Position numbers and translations under genes: made by a program | The notes under the pieces: model-generated | What the model was told of the DNA's origin: nothing | Database searches by the model: none | Seen by the model: the letters and a program-made list of their open reading frames with translations, nothing else | Part shown: piece by piece, positions 16,831-25,586 of the stretch | Numbering within the stretch: the first letter of the stretch is position 1 | How the letters are laid out: every line of letters begins with the position of its first letter | Source: Halobacillus_B sp963739045 | GTDB lineage: Bacteria; Bacillota; Bacilli; Bacillales; Halobacillaceae | Length of the DNA stretch: 64,000 nt | Assembly (NCBI GenBank): GCA_963739045.1 | Contig: CAVTYY010000001.1 | Location: forward strand, 1,062,932 to 1,126,931 | Direction of reading: 5' to 3'

Positions 16831-17333
16831 AATACCTCTGTATTTTCCTTCTCACTGCCGGTTTTTTGTAGTTCATTTTATACAGTTTACCCCTTATCCA
16901 TTTACATTCGGAGAGATCTTGAGCATAATGTAAGGTGTTTAGAGAAATTGTGACAAAAATGTGATCGAATGGTGTCAGGCAATTGTATTTTATATCACAA
17001 ACTCATTGACATAGAGGTACCCCTATTGTATTCTTACAGAGGGTAGAATGATAAGGTTTTCATCAGTATGATTACTGGGTTCAAACCCTTATTTTTCTAG
17101 TTCATCTGAAAGCCTAAATGAGCCTGATTTACCGCTAGGAAATTCGCTCCTCTTTATGCTTTTTACACACATAGGTGCGCCGTTATCTGGTATAATTTTG
17201 GGGAAATGGTATAAACTAGTATTTTATTTCACTGAATCTACATACCTGGAGATAAGACTGACCCTCGGCCTTTATAACGGACCTCCTTGGAACCATTCAT
17301 TTAGTAGTCGAGAGCTTGGGAGAAGAGAATTAT
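16831..17333 (+). promoter_or_regulatory. Promoter and leader of the atp operon
   Basis: TTGACA (17006-17011), 17 bases, TATTCT (17029-17034) is a good vegetative promoter. A second possible -10, TGGTATAAT, lies at 17188-17196. The transcript from the first would have a leader of nearly 300 bases in which I see no known regulatory RNA. 16831-17000 holds nothing recognisable. Confidence 0.7.
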
Positions 17334-17723
17334 ATGCAATCAATGCAATCTTACAACCGAATGATGTCCCGTCAACGCAAATGGATGTTCTACCTTCTAG
17401 CATTATTCGTTCTTGGGTGGGGTTTTACACCCTGGAAATCGATTTTCCTCGGCCTTCTATTGGGAAGTGTCTTAAGTTTCTACAATCTTTGGACGATGCA
17501 AAGAAAAATCCACAAATTAGGTAAACATTCCGCAAACCATACAAATTCAAAAGAGCGAAAGCCTTCACTAGGCACACTTTCGCGTTTAGCAACAGGCGCG
17601 CTGGCTGCCGTCGTTGCCCTTCAATTTGAAGAGTATTTCCATATCATTTTTGTAGTATTGGGCTTAATGACAGCCTACCTTGTCATTTTTATAGATTACC
17701 TGTTCAACAAGTCAACAGAATAG
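17334..17723 (+). CDS. atpI: ATP synthase protein I
   Basis: First gene of the ATP synthase operon, 129 residues with four predicted membrane helices (near 20-35, 38-55, 82-98 and 103-122). AtpI helps assemble the c-ring in Bacillus and has been proposed to aid Mg2+ uptake. ATG 17334 follows GGGAGA at 10 bases; an in-frame TTG at 17316 would place the ribosome site inside the gene. It ends 24 bases before atpB. Confidence 0.88.
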   Translation: MQSMQSYNRMMSRQRKWMFYLLALFVLGWGFTPWKSIFLGLLLGSVLSFYNLWTMQRKIHKLGKHSANHTNSKERKPSLGTLSRLATGALAAVVALQFEEYFHIIFVVLGLMTAYLVIFIDYLFNKSTE

Positions 17724-17747
17724 CATGATGGAAGAGAGGTGAACAGA

Positions 17748-18470
17748 TTGAATCACGAAGCACCGATGTGGAACGACGCATTCGGAATCAGCTGGCTGGA
17801 CTTTAATTTAGCAAACGTCCTCATGATGCTGGTAGCTTCCGTAATTGTGTTCGTTATAAGTGTAGCGGCTACAAGAGGTTTACAACGGAGACCTAGAGGT
17901 TTTCAGAACTTCATGGAGTGGCTGATCGATTTTATTAAAGGAATTATTGGGTCTAACATGGACTGGCAAGTAGGGAGAATGTTCCTGCCTTTAGGATTAA
18001 CTCTCTTCACATACATCTTCGTTGCCAATATGTTAGGAGTTGTAACTATTTGGGCTCCGCATGGCACGTTATGGTGGAAATCTCCAACATCAGACCCAGG
18101 CATTACACTGACTCTCGCCGTTATGGTAGTGGTTCTCACTCACTATTACGGGTTAAAATTGAAAGGACCTTCGGAATACGGGAAAGACTTTGTCCGACCG
18201 CTTCCATTCTTACTTCCTTTTAAGATCATTGAAGAGTTCTCCAATACATTGACGCTTGGTCTTCGTCTGTATGGGAATATTTACGCGGGAGAAATTTTGC
18301 TCGGACTGCTTGCAGGACTGGCAACCTCCAGTGTCGTAGGATTTATGGGTGGAGTTATTCCACTGCTTGCATGGCAGGCGTTTAGTACATTCGTAGGTTT
18401 TATCCAGGCGTTTATTTTCACTATGTTAACAATGGTGTATATGTCTCACAAAGTGAGTGCTGACCATTAA
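17748..18470 (+). CDS. atpB: ATP synthase subunit a
   Basis: Membrane stator subunit forming the ion half-channels against the c-ring. 240 residues with five or six helices; the family block KIIEEFSNTLTLGLRLYGN near 163-181 contains the essential arginine, and AFIFTMLTMVYMSHK is at the C-terminus. I chose TTG 17748 because AGAGGTG lies 7 bases upstream and the protein then begins (M)NHEAP, as B. subtilis AtpB begins MNHG. Confidence 0.95.
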   Translation: MNHEAPMWNDAFGISWLDFNLANVLMMLVASVIVFVISVAATRGLQRRPRGFQNFMEWLIDFIKGIIGSNMDWQVGRMFLPLGLTLFTYIFVANMLGVVTIWAPHGTLWWKSPTSDPGITLTLAVMVVVLTHYYGLKLKGPSEYGKDFVRPLPFLLPFKIIEEFSNTLTLGLRLYGNIYAGEILLGLLAGLATSSVVGFMGGVIPLLAWQAFSTFVGFIQAFIFTMLTMVYMSHKVSADH

Positions 18471-18509
18471 TAAAAAATATTATTTTAAATATATGAGGAG
18501 GAATTTAAC

Positions 18510-18722
18510 ATGGGTCTAATTGCAGCGGCAATCGCAGTAGGTCTTGCAGCAGTAGGTGCAGGTATTGGTAACGGTTTAATCGTAGGAAGAACAGTAGAAG
18601 GAATTGCTCGTCAGCCTGAGCTCCGCGGAGTTCTTCAAACCACTATGTTCATTGGTGTTGCCCTAGTAGAGGCACTTCCAATCATCGGTGTTGTAATTGC
18701 ATTTATCGTATTGGGCAGATAA
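18510..18722 (+). CDS. atpE: ATP synthase subunit c
   Basis: A 70-residue hairpin of two helices that forms the rotor ring. Helix 1 has the glycine motif GAGIGNG (residues 16-22), and helix 2 carries the ion-binding Glu54 in ALVEALP, followed by Pro57. The glycine motif is that of neutralophiles, not the alanine motif of extreme alkaliphiles such as B. pseudofirmus. A strong GAGGAGGAA ribosome site and the hairpin downstream fit the need for many copies of this subunit. Confidence 0.97.
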   Translation: MGLIAAAIAVGLAAVGAGIGNGLIVGRTVEGIARQPELRGVLQTTMFIGVALVEALPIIGVVIAFIVLGR

Positions 18723-18736
18723 TGAAGTCTATGGTG

Positions 18737-18848
18737 ATGGCGAAGTAGGCAAGACAAGCTTCGCCATTACTTTAAGAACAGAACATATTGTTTATACCCA
18801 TTGATTCTAAATGAAAAACTTCGACTTAAACCTTTAAGCCGGGTTTTT
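18737..18848 (+). terminator. Two stem-loops in the atpE-atpF gap
   Basis: ATGGCGAAG at 18737 pairs with CTTCGCCAT at 18759. A second stem, CGACTTAAA with TTTAAGCCG (one mismatch) near 18820-18843, is flanked by AAAAA and TTTTT and resembles a weak terminator. They lie between the c-subunit gene and atpF and probably stabilise or partly terminate the upstream message to favour subunit c; that role is inference. Confidence 0.55.
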
Positions 18849-18894
18849 CTCATGTATAGCCCATGACTGGATGGTGTCGAAAGGAGTGAGCAAC

Positions 18895-19431
18895 GTGCAA
18901 ACTTTTACTGGATTATTAGTCCTAGGATCCGAAGCAGGAGGAGCTGGAGGACTTAACATTGGAGATATGATCGTTCAACTCATCATTTTCCTAGTATTAC
19001 TGGCGTTATTAGGAAAATTTGCGTGGGGTCCTTTCATGAACATGATGAAAGAACGGGAAGACTACATCTCAAATGAAATAGATACGGCCGAAAAGAGCCG
19101 CGAAGAAGCCCAGCGCATGCAGCGGGAAGCTTCTGAAGAACTGAAGCAGACAAGACAAGATGCACAGAATATCATTGAAGAAGCACGTAAAACAGGTGCT
19201 CAGCAAGAGAAGACAATTATTGAAACAGCTAAAAGCGAAGCAGAGCGTATGAAGAAATCTGCTCGCCAGGAGATTGTTCAAGAGAAAGAAAAAGCGGTTC
19301 AGGAGCTCAAGGATCAGGTGGCCACGATGTCCGTTATGATCGCCTCCAAAGTAATCGAGAAGGAATTGTCTGAACGCGATCAGGAGAAACTGATTGCTGA
19401 ATATATTAACGAAGCAGGCGACGAGCGATGA
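18895..19431 (+). CDS. atpF: ATP synthase subunit b
   Basis: Peripheral stalk subunit, 178 residues: one N-terminal membrane helix (MIVQLIIFLVLLALLGKFAW near 23-45) and a long charged coiled coil (residues 50-170) that reaches F1. GTG 18895 has AAGGAG 8 bases upstream; ATG 18871 in frame lies before that site. The stop overlaps the atpH start as ATGA, so the two are translationally coupled. Confidence 0.95.
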   Translation: MQTFTGLLVLGSEAGGAGGLNIGDMIVQLIIFLVLLALLGKFAWGPFMNMMKEREDYISNEIDTAEKSREEAQRMQREASEELKQTRQDAQNIIEEARKTGAQQEKTIIETAKSEAERMKKSARQEIVQEKEKAVQELKDQVATMSVMIASKVIEKELSERDQEKLIAEYINEAGDER

Positions 19432-19970
19432 GTGAAACTATCATTGCAAAGCGTTATGCGCAGGCACTTTTTCATTTAGGTCAGGAGCGTTCAAAGCTTG
19501 AAGAATTTGAATCTGAACTTCGAACGCTTCAAGAAGTCTTACGTAATAACCAAGCGCTTTATTCTTTCTTACAGCATCCACGAATTACGCTGGATCAGAA
19601 GAAGCAGCTGGTAAATAAATCTTTCCAATCGTTCTCTGAGGAAGTCGTCCACACGTTAAATTTACTGCTGGATCGTCATAGAGAAGAGATTATATCAGCA
19701 ATGGTAGATCAATTCCTTACTTTGATGAACGAGACGAAAGGTATCGCAGACGCAAAGGTTTATTCCGTCCGCGCGCTCTCTGAAGGTGAAAAGAAGCGAA
19801 TCTCTAAGACGTTTGCACCGAAAGTAGGAAAGCAGACGCTCAATATAACGAATTATGTAGATCGTTCCTTGATCGGAGGACTGCGGGTGAGAATTGGCAA
19901 CCGTATTTTCGATGGTTCTGTTAGTGGTAAACTTAACCGCATTGAACGTGAACTTGTATCGAATAAATGA
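19428..19970 (+). CDS. atpH: ATP synthase subunit delta
   Basis: Links the peripheral stalk to the top of F1. 180 residues, with the N-terminal six-helix domain (IIAKRYAQALFHLG) and the conserved C-terminal block SLIGGLRVRIGNRIFDGSVSGKL near 148-170. Overlaps atpF by four bases and precedes atpA by 18. Confidence 0.96.
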   Translation: MSETIIAKRYAQALFHLGQERSKLEEFESELRTLQEVLRNNQALYSFLQHPRITLDQKKQLVNKSFQSFSEEVVHTLNLLLDRHREEIISAMVDQFLTLMNETKGIADAKVYSVRALSEGEKKRISKTFAPKVGKQTLNITNYVDRSLIGGLRVRIGNRIFDGSVSGKLNRIERELVSNK

Positions 19971-19988
19971 TGATAGGGGTGAAATGGC

Positions 19989-21497
19989 ATGAGCATCAAA
20001 GCTGAAGAAATCAGTGCGCTGATTAAGCAGCAAATTGAAAACTATGAATCCGATATAGAAGTCAATGATGTAGGTACTGTTATTGAAGTTGGTGACGGGA
20101 TCGCACGTGCTCATGGTCTTGATAACGTCATGGCCGGAGAGCTCGTTGAATTCTCAAATGGTGTCATGGGATTGGCACAGAACTTGGAAGAAACCAATGT
20201 AGGTCTAGTAATCCTTGGACCTTACACAGATATTAAAGAAGGCGACGAGGTTCGTCGTACTGGACGCATCATGCAGATTCCTGTAGGTGAAGAAATGCTG
20301 GGCCGTGTCGTCAATCCATTGGGACAGCCTGTTGATGGACTGGGACCGATTGAAACGACTAAGACTCGTCCTATCGAATCCGCAGCCCCAGGGGTAATGG
20401 ATCGTAAATCGGTCGATGAACCACTGCAAACAGGGATTAAAGCAATCGATGCCCTAGTGCCGATCGGCCGCGGTCAGCGTGAGCTGATCATCGGAGACCG
20501 TCAGACAGGGAAAACATCTGTCGCAATCGACGCGATTTTAAATCAGCACGATCAGGATATGATTTGTATTTACGTTGCGATTGGCCAGAAGGAATCCACA
20601 GTACGCGGTACTGTAGAAACTCTTCGCCGCCGCGGAGCGCTTGATTATACGATCGTTGTAACGGCAAGTGCTTCTCAGCCGGCACCACTTTTATATCTTG
20701 CTCCATATGCAGGCGTATCTTTAGGTGAGGAATTCATGTACAACGGCAAGCACGTGCTCGTCGTCTATGATGACCTTTCCAAGCAGGCAGCTGCTTATCG
20801 TGAACTTTCCTTGCTGCTTCGCCGTCCGCCGGGCCGTGAAGCCTTCCCAGGGGATGTATTCTACTTGCACTCCCGTCTGCTAGAGCGTGCTGCTAAATTG
20901 AGTGACGCTAAAGGTGGAGGATCGCTGACAGCTCTTCCATTCGTTGAAACACAGGCAGGAGATATTTCTGCTTATATTCCAACGAACGTAATTTCCATTA
21001 CAGACGGACAGATCTTCTTACAGTCCGATCTATTCTTCTCAGGTGTACGCCCAGCGATCAACGCCGGTCTATCGGTTTCCCGTGTAGGGGGTTCCGCACA
21101 GATTAAAGCGATGAAGAAGGTTGCTGGTACCTTGAGACTTGACCTTGCTTCTTACCGTGAACTGGAAGCCTTCGCACAGTTCGGCTCTGATTTGGATAAA
21201 TCCACCCAGGCGAAACTGAACCGCGGGGCACGTACCGTTGAAGTCCTGAAACAAGGTCTTCACCAGCCGCTAGCTGTAGAGAAACAAGTCATGATTATTT
21301 ACTCCTTAACAAGAGGTTTCTTAGATGAGATCCCAGTGGAAGACATTACTCGCTTCGAGTCAGAATTCCACACATGGTTAGATAACAATCGTTCAGAGCT
21401 TCTAGCTAAACTTCGTGAGACAGGTAAACTGGCAGAAGAAGAGGAAATGAGTGGAGCGGTTAAAGAATTCAAGAAAACATTTGTTATTTCTGAATAA
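19989..21497 (+). CDS. atpA: ATP synthase subunit alpha
   Basis: Non-catalytic nucleotide-binding subunit of F1, 502 residues. Walker A GDRQTGKT is near residues 169-176, the arginine-finger region SVSRVGGSAQ near 362-371, and the signature PAINAGLSVS near 355. AGGGGTG ribosome site before ATG 19989. Confidence 0.98.
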   Translation: MSIKAEEISALIKQQIENYESDIEVNDVGTVIEVGDGIARAHGLDNVMAGELVEFSNGVMGLAQNLEETNVGLVILGPYTDIKEGDEVRRTGRIMQIPVGEEMLGRVVNPLGQPVDGLGPIETTKTRPIESAAPGVMDRKSVDEPLQTGIKAIDALVPIGRGQRELIIGDRQTGKTSVAIDAILNQHDQDMICIYVAIGQKESTVRGTVETLRRRGALDYTIVVTASASQPAPLLYLAPYAGVSLGEEFMYNGKHVLVVYDDLSKQAAAYRELSLLLRRPPGREAFPGDVFYLHSRLLERAAKLSDAKGGGSLTALPFVETQAGDISAYIPTNVISITDGQIFLQSDLFFSGVRPAINAGLSVSRVGGSAQIKAMKKVAGTLRLDLASYRELEAFAQFGSDLDKSTQAKLNRGARTVEVLKQGLHQPLAVEKQVMIIYSLTRGFLDEIPVEDITRFESEFHTWLDNNRSELLAKLRETGKLAEEEEMSGAVKEFKKTFVISE

Positions 21498-21531
21498 TCG
21501 GCTTCAGAGCTAGAAAGGGTGGTGAAACAGC

Positions 21532-22389
21532 GTGGCATCCCTTAGAGATATTAAAGGACGGATTACTTCCACGAAGAAAACGAAGCAGATTACCAAAGCC
21601 ATGGAAATGGTTTCAGCTTCCAAACTGAATCGTGCGGAGCAAAACGCGAAAAACTTTGTTCCATACAGCGACAAAATCCAAGAAGTTGTAACAAATATTT
21701 CGGCCGGAAGCTCAAGCAGGCATCCGATGCTTCAAACGCGTGACGTAAAGCGGACGGGGTATCTTGTTATTACTTCCGATCGTGGTCTTGCCGGGGCTTA
21801 CAACAGCAGTATCCTGCGCAAGGTGTATAACCAGATAATACACAACCACACGTCAGCAGATGAATATAAAATAATTACAATCGGCAAAGTCGGCCGTGAC
21901 TTTTTCCGTAAAAGGAATATGCCGGTGGATATGGACATCACCGCACTGGCGGATCAGCCGAATTTCGCAGATATCAAAGACATTGCTCATGATACGGTTA
22001 AGCTATTTATCGATGAAGAAATCGATGAGCTTTATCTTTATTACAACCACTTCGTAAGCGCCATGACACAGGAAGTGACCGAGAAGAAAGTGCTTCCGCT
22101 GAACGAATTAAGTGATAAGAAAGCTGCTTCAAGCTCGTATGAGTATGAGCCTGACGAAGACCAGATTCTGGAAGTATTGCTTCCACAATACGCAGAAAGC
22201 TTGATTTACGGCGCATTGCTTGATGGCAAAGCCAGTGAGCATGCCGCACGTATGACGGCTATGAAGAGTGCTACAGATAATGCCGATGATTTAATTGGAG
22301 ATCTGACACTTTCATACAACCGTGCCCGTCAAGCCGCGATTACTCAGGAGATTACAGAGATCGTCGGCGGTGCAGCTGCCCTCGAATAG
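21532..22389 (+). CDS. atpG: ATP synthase subunit gamma
   Basis: Central rotor shaft, 285 residues. N-terminal helix MASLRDIKGRITSTKKTKQI and C-terminal ARQAAITQEITEIVGGAAAL are the paired helices of the shaft; the GLAGAYNSS block lies near residue 85. GTG 21532 is preceded by AAAGGGTGG. Confidence 0.97.
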   Translation: MASLRDIKGRITSTKKTKQITKAMEMVSASKLNRAEQNAKNFVPYSDKIQEVVTNISAGSSSRHPMLQTRDVKRTGYLVITSDRGLAGAYNSSILRKVYNQIIHNHTSADEYKIITIGKVGRDFFRKRNMPVDMDITALADQPNFADIKDIAHDTVKLFIDEEIDELYLYYNHFVSAMTQEVTEKKVLPLNELSDKKAASSSYEYEPDEDQILEVLLPQYAESLIYGALLDGKASEHAARMTAMKSATDNADDLIGDLTLSYNRARQAAITQEITEIVGGAAALE

Positions 22390-22430
22390 TAATTCCTTGA
22401 TTTTTGAACAGTATGTTAGGAGGGAAATCG

Positions 22431-23843
22431 ATGAGTAAAGGACGCGTAACTCAAATTATGGGACCGGTTGTCGACGTTACCTTTGATAACGGACAACTTC
22501 CTGAAATTAATAACGCATTACACGTTAGATATGACGCTGTATCGGAACACGAAAAAAGCGTCGACCTTACGCTGGAAGTAGCCCTGCATCTTGGGGATAA
22601 CGCCGTGCGTACAGTAGCGATGTCTTCCACTGAAGGCGTAATGCGCGGTACAGAAGTTCTCGATACAGGCGGCCCGATTGCGGTACCTGTAGGCGAAGTA
22701 ACACTCGGCCGTGTATTTAACGTACTAGGGGAAAATATTGATTTGGATGAGCCGCTGGCAGATGACGTCCGCCGTGACCCGATTCACCGTGGTGCACCAA
22801 CATTCGAAAACTTGGCAACAGACACGGAGATCCTGGAAACAGGAATCAAAGTTGTTGACCTGCTTGCCCCATATGTAAAAGGTGGTAAAATCGGTTTGTT
22901 CGGCGGTGCCGGAGTAGGAAAAACCGTATTGATCCAGGAGCTTATTAACAACATCGCACAGGAACACGGAGGAATTTCCGTATTCGCAGGTGTTGGTGAG
23001 CGTACTCGTGAAGGAAACGACCTTTACTATGAAATGAAAGATTCCGGCGTAATCGCCAAAACCGCGATGGTTTTCGGTCAGATGAACGAGCCGCCTGGTG
23101 CCCGTATGCGCGTGGCCCTGACTGGCTTAACAATGGCTGAATACTTCCGTGATGATCAAGGACAAGACGTATTGTTCTTCATCGATAACATTTTCCGTTT
23201 CACCCAGGGTGGTCTGGAAGTATCCGCACTGCTTGGCCGTATGCCATCAGCCGTAGGTTACCAGCCGACACTCGCAACCGAAATGGGTCAGCTTCAAGAA
23301 CGTATTACCTCAACGGATAAAGGTTCCGTAACGTCTATCCAGGCGATCTACGTACCTGCCGATGACTATACCGACCCGGCTCCAGCGACAACCTTCGCTC
23401 ACTTGGATGCAACAACTAACCTTGAGCGTAAGCTATCCGAGCAAGGGATTTACCCTGCCGTGGATCCACTGGCTTCCACTTCTCGTGCCCTTGACCCGGA
23501 AATCGTTGGATCCGAGCACTACGATATCGCCCGTGAAGTACAGCGTACTTTGCAGCGTTACAAAGAATTGCAGGACATCATTGCCATCCTTGGTATGGAT
23601 GAATTGTCCGATGAAGATAAACTGACTGTTTCCCGTGCTCGCCGCGTACAGTTCTTCTTATCTCAAAACTTCCACGTAGCTGAACAGTTTACAGGCCAAA
23701 AAGGTTCCTATGTACCCGTTGCTGAAACAGTGAAAGGCTTTAAAGAAATTCTTGACGGCAAATACGATGATATTCCTGAGGACGCATTCCGTCTTGTCGG
23801 ACGCATCGAAGAAGTTGTTGAGAAAGCAAAGCAAATGCAATAA
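22431..23843 (+). CDS. atpD: ATP synthase subunit beta
   Basis: Catalytic subunit of F1, 470 residues. Walker A GGAGVGKT near 158-165, the catalytic glutamate in AGVGERTREGND near 188, and DELSEED near 395 (DELSDEDK here). ATG 22431 is preceded by TTAGGAGGGAAATCG; an in-frame ATG at 22404 is upstream of that site. Confidence 0.98.
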   Translation: MSKGRVTQIMGPVVDVTFDNGQLPEINNALHVRYDAVSEHEKSVDLTLEVALHLGDNAVRTVAMSSTEGVMRGTEVLDTGGPIAVPVGEVTLGRVFNVLGENIDLDEPLADDVRRDPIHRGAPTFENLATDTEILETGIKVVDLLAPYVKGGKIGLFGGAGVGKTVLIQELINNIAQEHGGISVFAGVGERTREGNDLYYEMKDSGVIAKTAMVFGQMNEPPGARMRVALTGLTMAEYFRDDQGQDVLFFIDNIFRFTQGGLEVSALLGRMPSAVGYQPTLATEMGQLQERITSTDKGSVTSIQAIYVPADDYTDPAPATTFAHLDATTNLERKLSEQGIYPAVDPLASTSRALDPEIVGSEHYDIAREVQRTLQRYKELQDIIAILGMDELSDEDKLTVSRARRVQFFLSQNFHVAEQFTGQKGSYVPVAETVKGFKEILDGKYDDIPEDAFRLVGRIEEVVEKAKQMQ

Positions 23844-23855
23844 GCACTTAAGTCA

Positions 23856-23894
23856 ATCAGCGGACGTTCTCATATTAGAGCGTCCCGCTGATCA
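23856..23894 (+). other. Stem-loop in the atpD-atpC gap
   Basis: ATCAGCGG-ACG pairs with CGT-CCCGCTGAT with one bulge around a 13-base loop. No T tract follows, so it is a candidate RNA-stability or processing element rather than a terminator. Confidence 0.4.
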
Positions 23895-23919
23895 GCTTAC
23901 TGCCTAAGGAGGAAAAGAT

Positions 23920-24324
23920 ATGAGCACACTAACGGTGAGTGTTGTCACTCCTGATGGCCCGGTTTTAGAAGGCGAGTATGAGATGGTCAGCTGTAAAGCA
24001 GAAAGTGGAGAGCTTGGGATTCTGCCCGGGCACATTCCAATGGTTGCTCCGCTTTCCATCAGCGCTATTCGCTTGAAAGGCGAAGGGGATTCCAATCGAA
24101 TCGCAGTCAGCGGAGGTTTTCTAGAAGTTCGCACGAAGACAGTAACCATACTGGCTCAATCAGCCGAACGACCTTCCGAGATCGATGTGGACCGCGCCCG
24201 CATGGCGAAAGAACGCGCAGAGAAACGCCTTCAAAACAAACAAGACCAGATGGATTTTAAACGGGCGGAGATGGCCCTCAAACGTGCCATTAATCGTTTG
24301 GATGTTTACGAGAATAACTTCTAA
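23920..24324 (+). CDS. atpC: ATP synthase subunit epsilon
   Basis: Rotor-associated regulatory subunit, 134 residues: an N-terminal beta sandwich (VSVVTPDGPVLEGEYEMV, GELGILPGHIPM) and a C-terminal helical hairpin (from about 85, ERAEKRLQ) that can inhibit ATP hydrolysis. AAGGAGGAAAAG precedes ATG 23920. Last gene of the operon, followed at once by a terminator. Confidence 0.97.
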   Translation: MSTLTVSVVTPDGPVLEGEYEMVSCKAESGELGILPGHIPMVAPLSISAIRLKGEGDSNRIAVSGGFLEVRTKTVTILAQSAERPSEIDVDRARMAKERAEKRLQNKQDQMDFKRAEMALKRAINRLDVYENNF

Positions 24325-24325
24325 G

Positions 24326-24354
24326 CTGCTTTCATTTTTGAGAGCAGTTTTTTT
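24326..24354 (+). terminator. Terminator of the atp operon
   Basis: CTGCTTTC pairs with GAGAGCAG and eight T follow. Confidence 0.85.
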
Positions 24355-24407
24355 GTGGAGTTGTGTAGCGGTGGAGTGGCATTATGGAGAAACGGTGAAA
24401 TGTGGTT

Positions 24408-24530
24408 TCGCAATAATAATGGAGTTATCGCAATAAAAATGAGATTTTCGCAATAAAAATCATTTTTTCGCAATTAAAATCATCAGATCGCAATTAAATC
24501 AGGATTATCGCAATAATGCCGGATTTGCAC
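24408..24530. repeat. Phased array of TCGCAATAAA motifs, exact 20-bp period
   Basis: TCGCAAT starts at 24408, 24428, 24448, 24468, 24488 and 24508, a spacing of exactly 20 bases each time. The first 10-12 bases of each unit are conserved (TCGCAATAAAAA) and the remainder varies. The period is too short and the variable part too small for CRISPR. The same motif and period occur at 51841. Confidence 0.85.
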
Positions 24531-25117
24531 TGCAGATGAGGAAGGCGGATCGAGGCATTCTATTTGTTTCGCCACCACTTTGTGGTAGAGAGTTCAACTG
24601 GAGAGAGATAGGCACGGTTTCGCCGCGATAATCTCGAAATACCCGTGACTATGAGAGTTTCGCCGTGACAATCTCAAAATAGCTGCGATTAGGTTGCTGG
24701 AGCGATCTGGATTCCTGCCGTCTTAGCGGGTACAGGCAGGAAAAACTGGTGCGCGGATGTAGTTGAAGCACCGCTGAGCAAATTCAGTTCACCCAGGCCC
24801 TCCCACTTTTTTTGCAAAAGCAAGGGTTTCCAATGTAGAATTTCGGCATATAATTCTTGAGTAAAGCGCCCAGTCGACAGGAAGGCGAAATGTGTCCGTT
24901 CCACCCTTCGCAATTATTTCCCGGAAAATACAGCATCTGCTGTAAGATTACGTCAGAACGAAATTTATTTGTCACTATTGCCCGGGAAATAGTTGTCGGG
25001 AAATCCCATTTTGTCATCTTCTGTTAAATGGGGAGACGCATAAAACCAGCGGCGTTGACAAAATACGTCTTACCTGTCACCGTGTATAGAGTGTTTTAAA
25101 CTAAAGAGGTGTTCGTA
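24531..25117. other. Gene-free stretch with imperfect repeats and two Noc-like sites
   Basis: TTTCGCC occurs at 24567, 24618 and 24658; the last two head related 36-40-base units (TTTCGCCGCGATAATCTC and TTTCGCCGTGACAATCTC). Noc-box matches lie at 24916 and 24977. Overlapping frames on the minus strand at 24.69-25.02 kb have no ribosome site and no recognisable protein. Confidence 0.5.
24916..24990. promoter_or_regulatory. Pair of Noc-binding-site (NBS) matches
   Basis: ATTTCCCGGAAAAT (24916-24929) and ATTGCCCGGGAAAT (24977-24990) each match 13 of 14 bases of the B. subtilis Noc palindrome ATTTCCCGGGAAAT. Noc binds such sites, associates with membrane and prevents Z-ring assembly over the nucleoid. 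Pairing of two sites 61 bases apart in a gene-free region supports function. Confidence 0.6.
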
Positions 25118-25351
25118 ATGGATCAATATTTTGCACAGAATGCGTTGTTAAGCATGACGTCTCATATTATTTTCATCATCATTACCTGGAGGGTGCTGCA
25201 ATCCTTAAACTTTACAGGCATTTTTAAAAAGAACCGTGTCTTTGAGGCGCGTGTACTGATGATCTTTTTGACGATTGCGATTGCAACGACTGTGAGCCAG
25301 TTCTTTCTTGATTTGATTGCCTGGTCGCAGAGCCTTGTGCTTCTTTTTTAG
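25118..25351 (+). CDS. ywzB: YwzB family small membrane protein (DUF1146)
   Basis: A 77-residue protein with two membrane helices (near 13-33 and 50-70), in the position of ywzB between atpC and ywmB in B. subtilis. The charged loop FKKNRVFEARVL joins the helices. ATG 25118 lies 7 bases after AAGAGGTG. Function unknown. Confidence 0.88.
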   Translation: MDQYFAQNALLSMTSHIIFIIITWRVLQSLNFTGIFKKNRVFEARVLMIFLTIAIATTVSQFFLDLIAWSQSLVLLF

Positions 25352-25586
25352 TGTTGTATTAAGGTTCTGATAAAAATCAGGTTTAGCTTAGTGCTTTATG
25401 CGGAATTAGAAATATATTACAGTTGAGAAAACGCTGTCATTCGCTGCTATAAATCAGTCAGGGTTTCTCCGTCTTGACCAGTTAATGTTCTTGCAGGATT
25501 GCGGATTTTGTTAGGATTTGTATCGTATGAAATAGTGCTCCTCAGGTCAAACTGAAAGTAAGTAAATGCTTGGGGAGGCATTCAAA

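Noticed and set aside
24408..24530. CRISPR array
   Set aside because: Period of 20 bases, 10-base conserved core and no unique 30-base spacers; no cas genes in the window.
24689..25017. Minus-strand open frames of 74 and 77 codons
   Set aside because: No ribosome site, no recognisable protein, and they overlap each other and the Noc-like sites.
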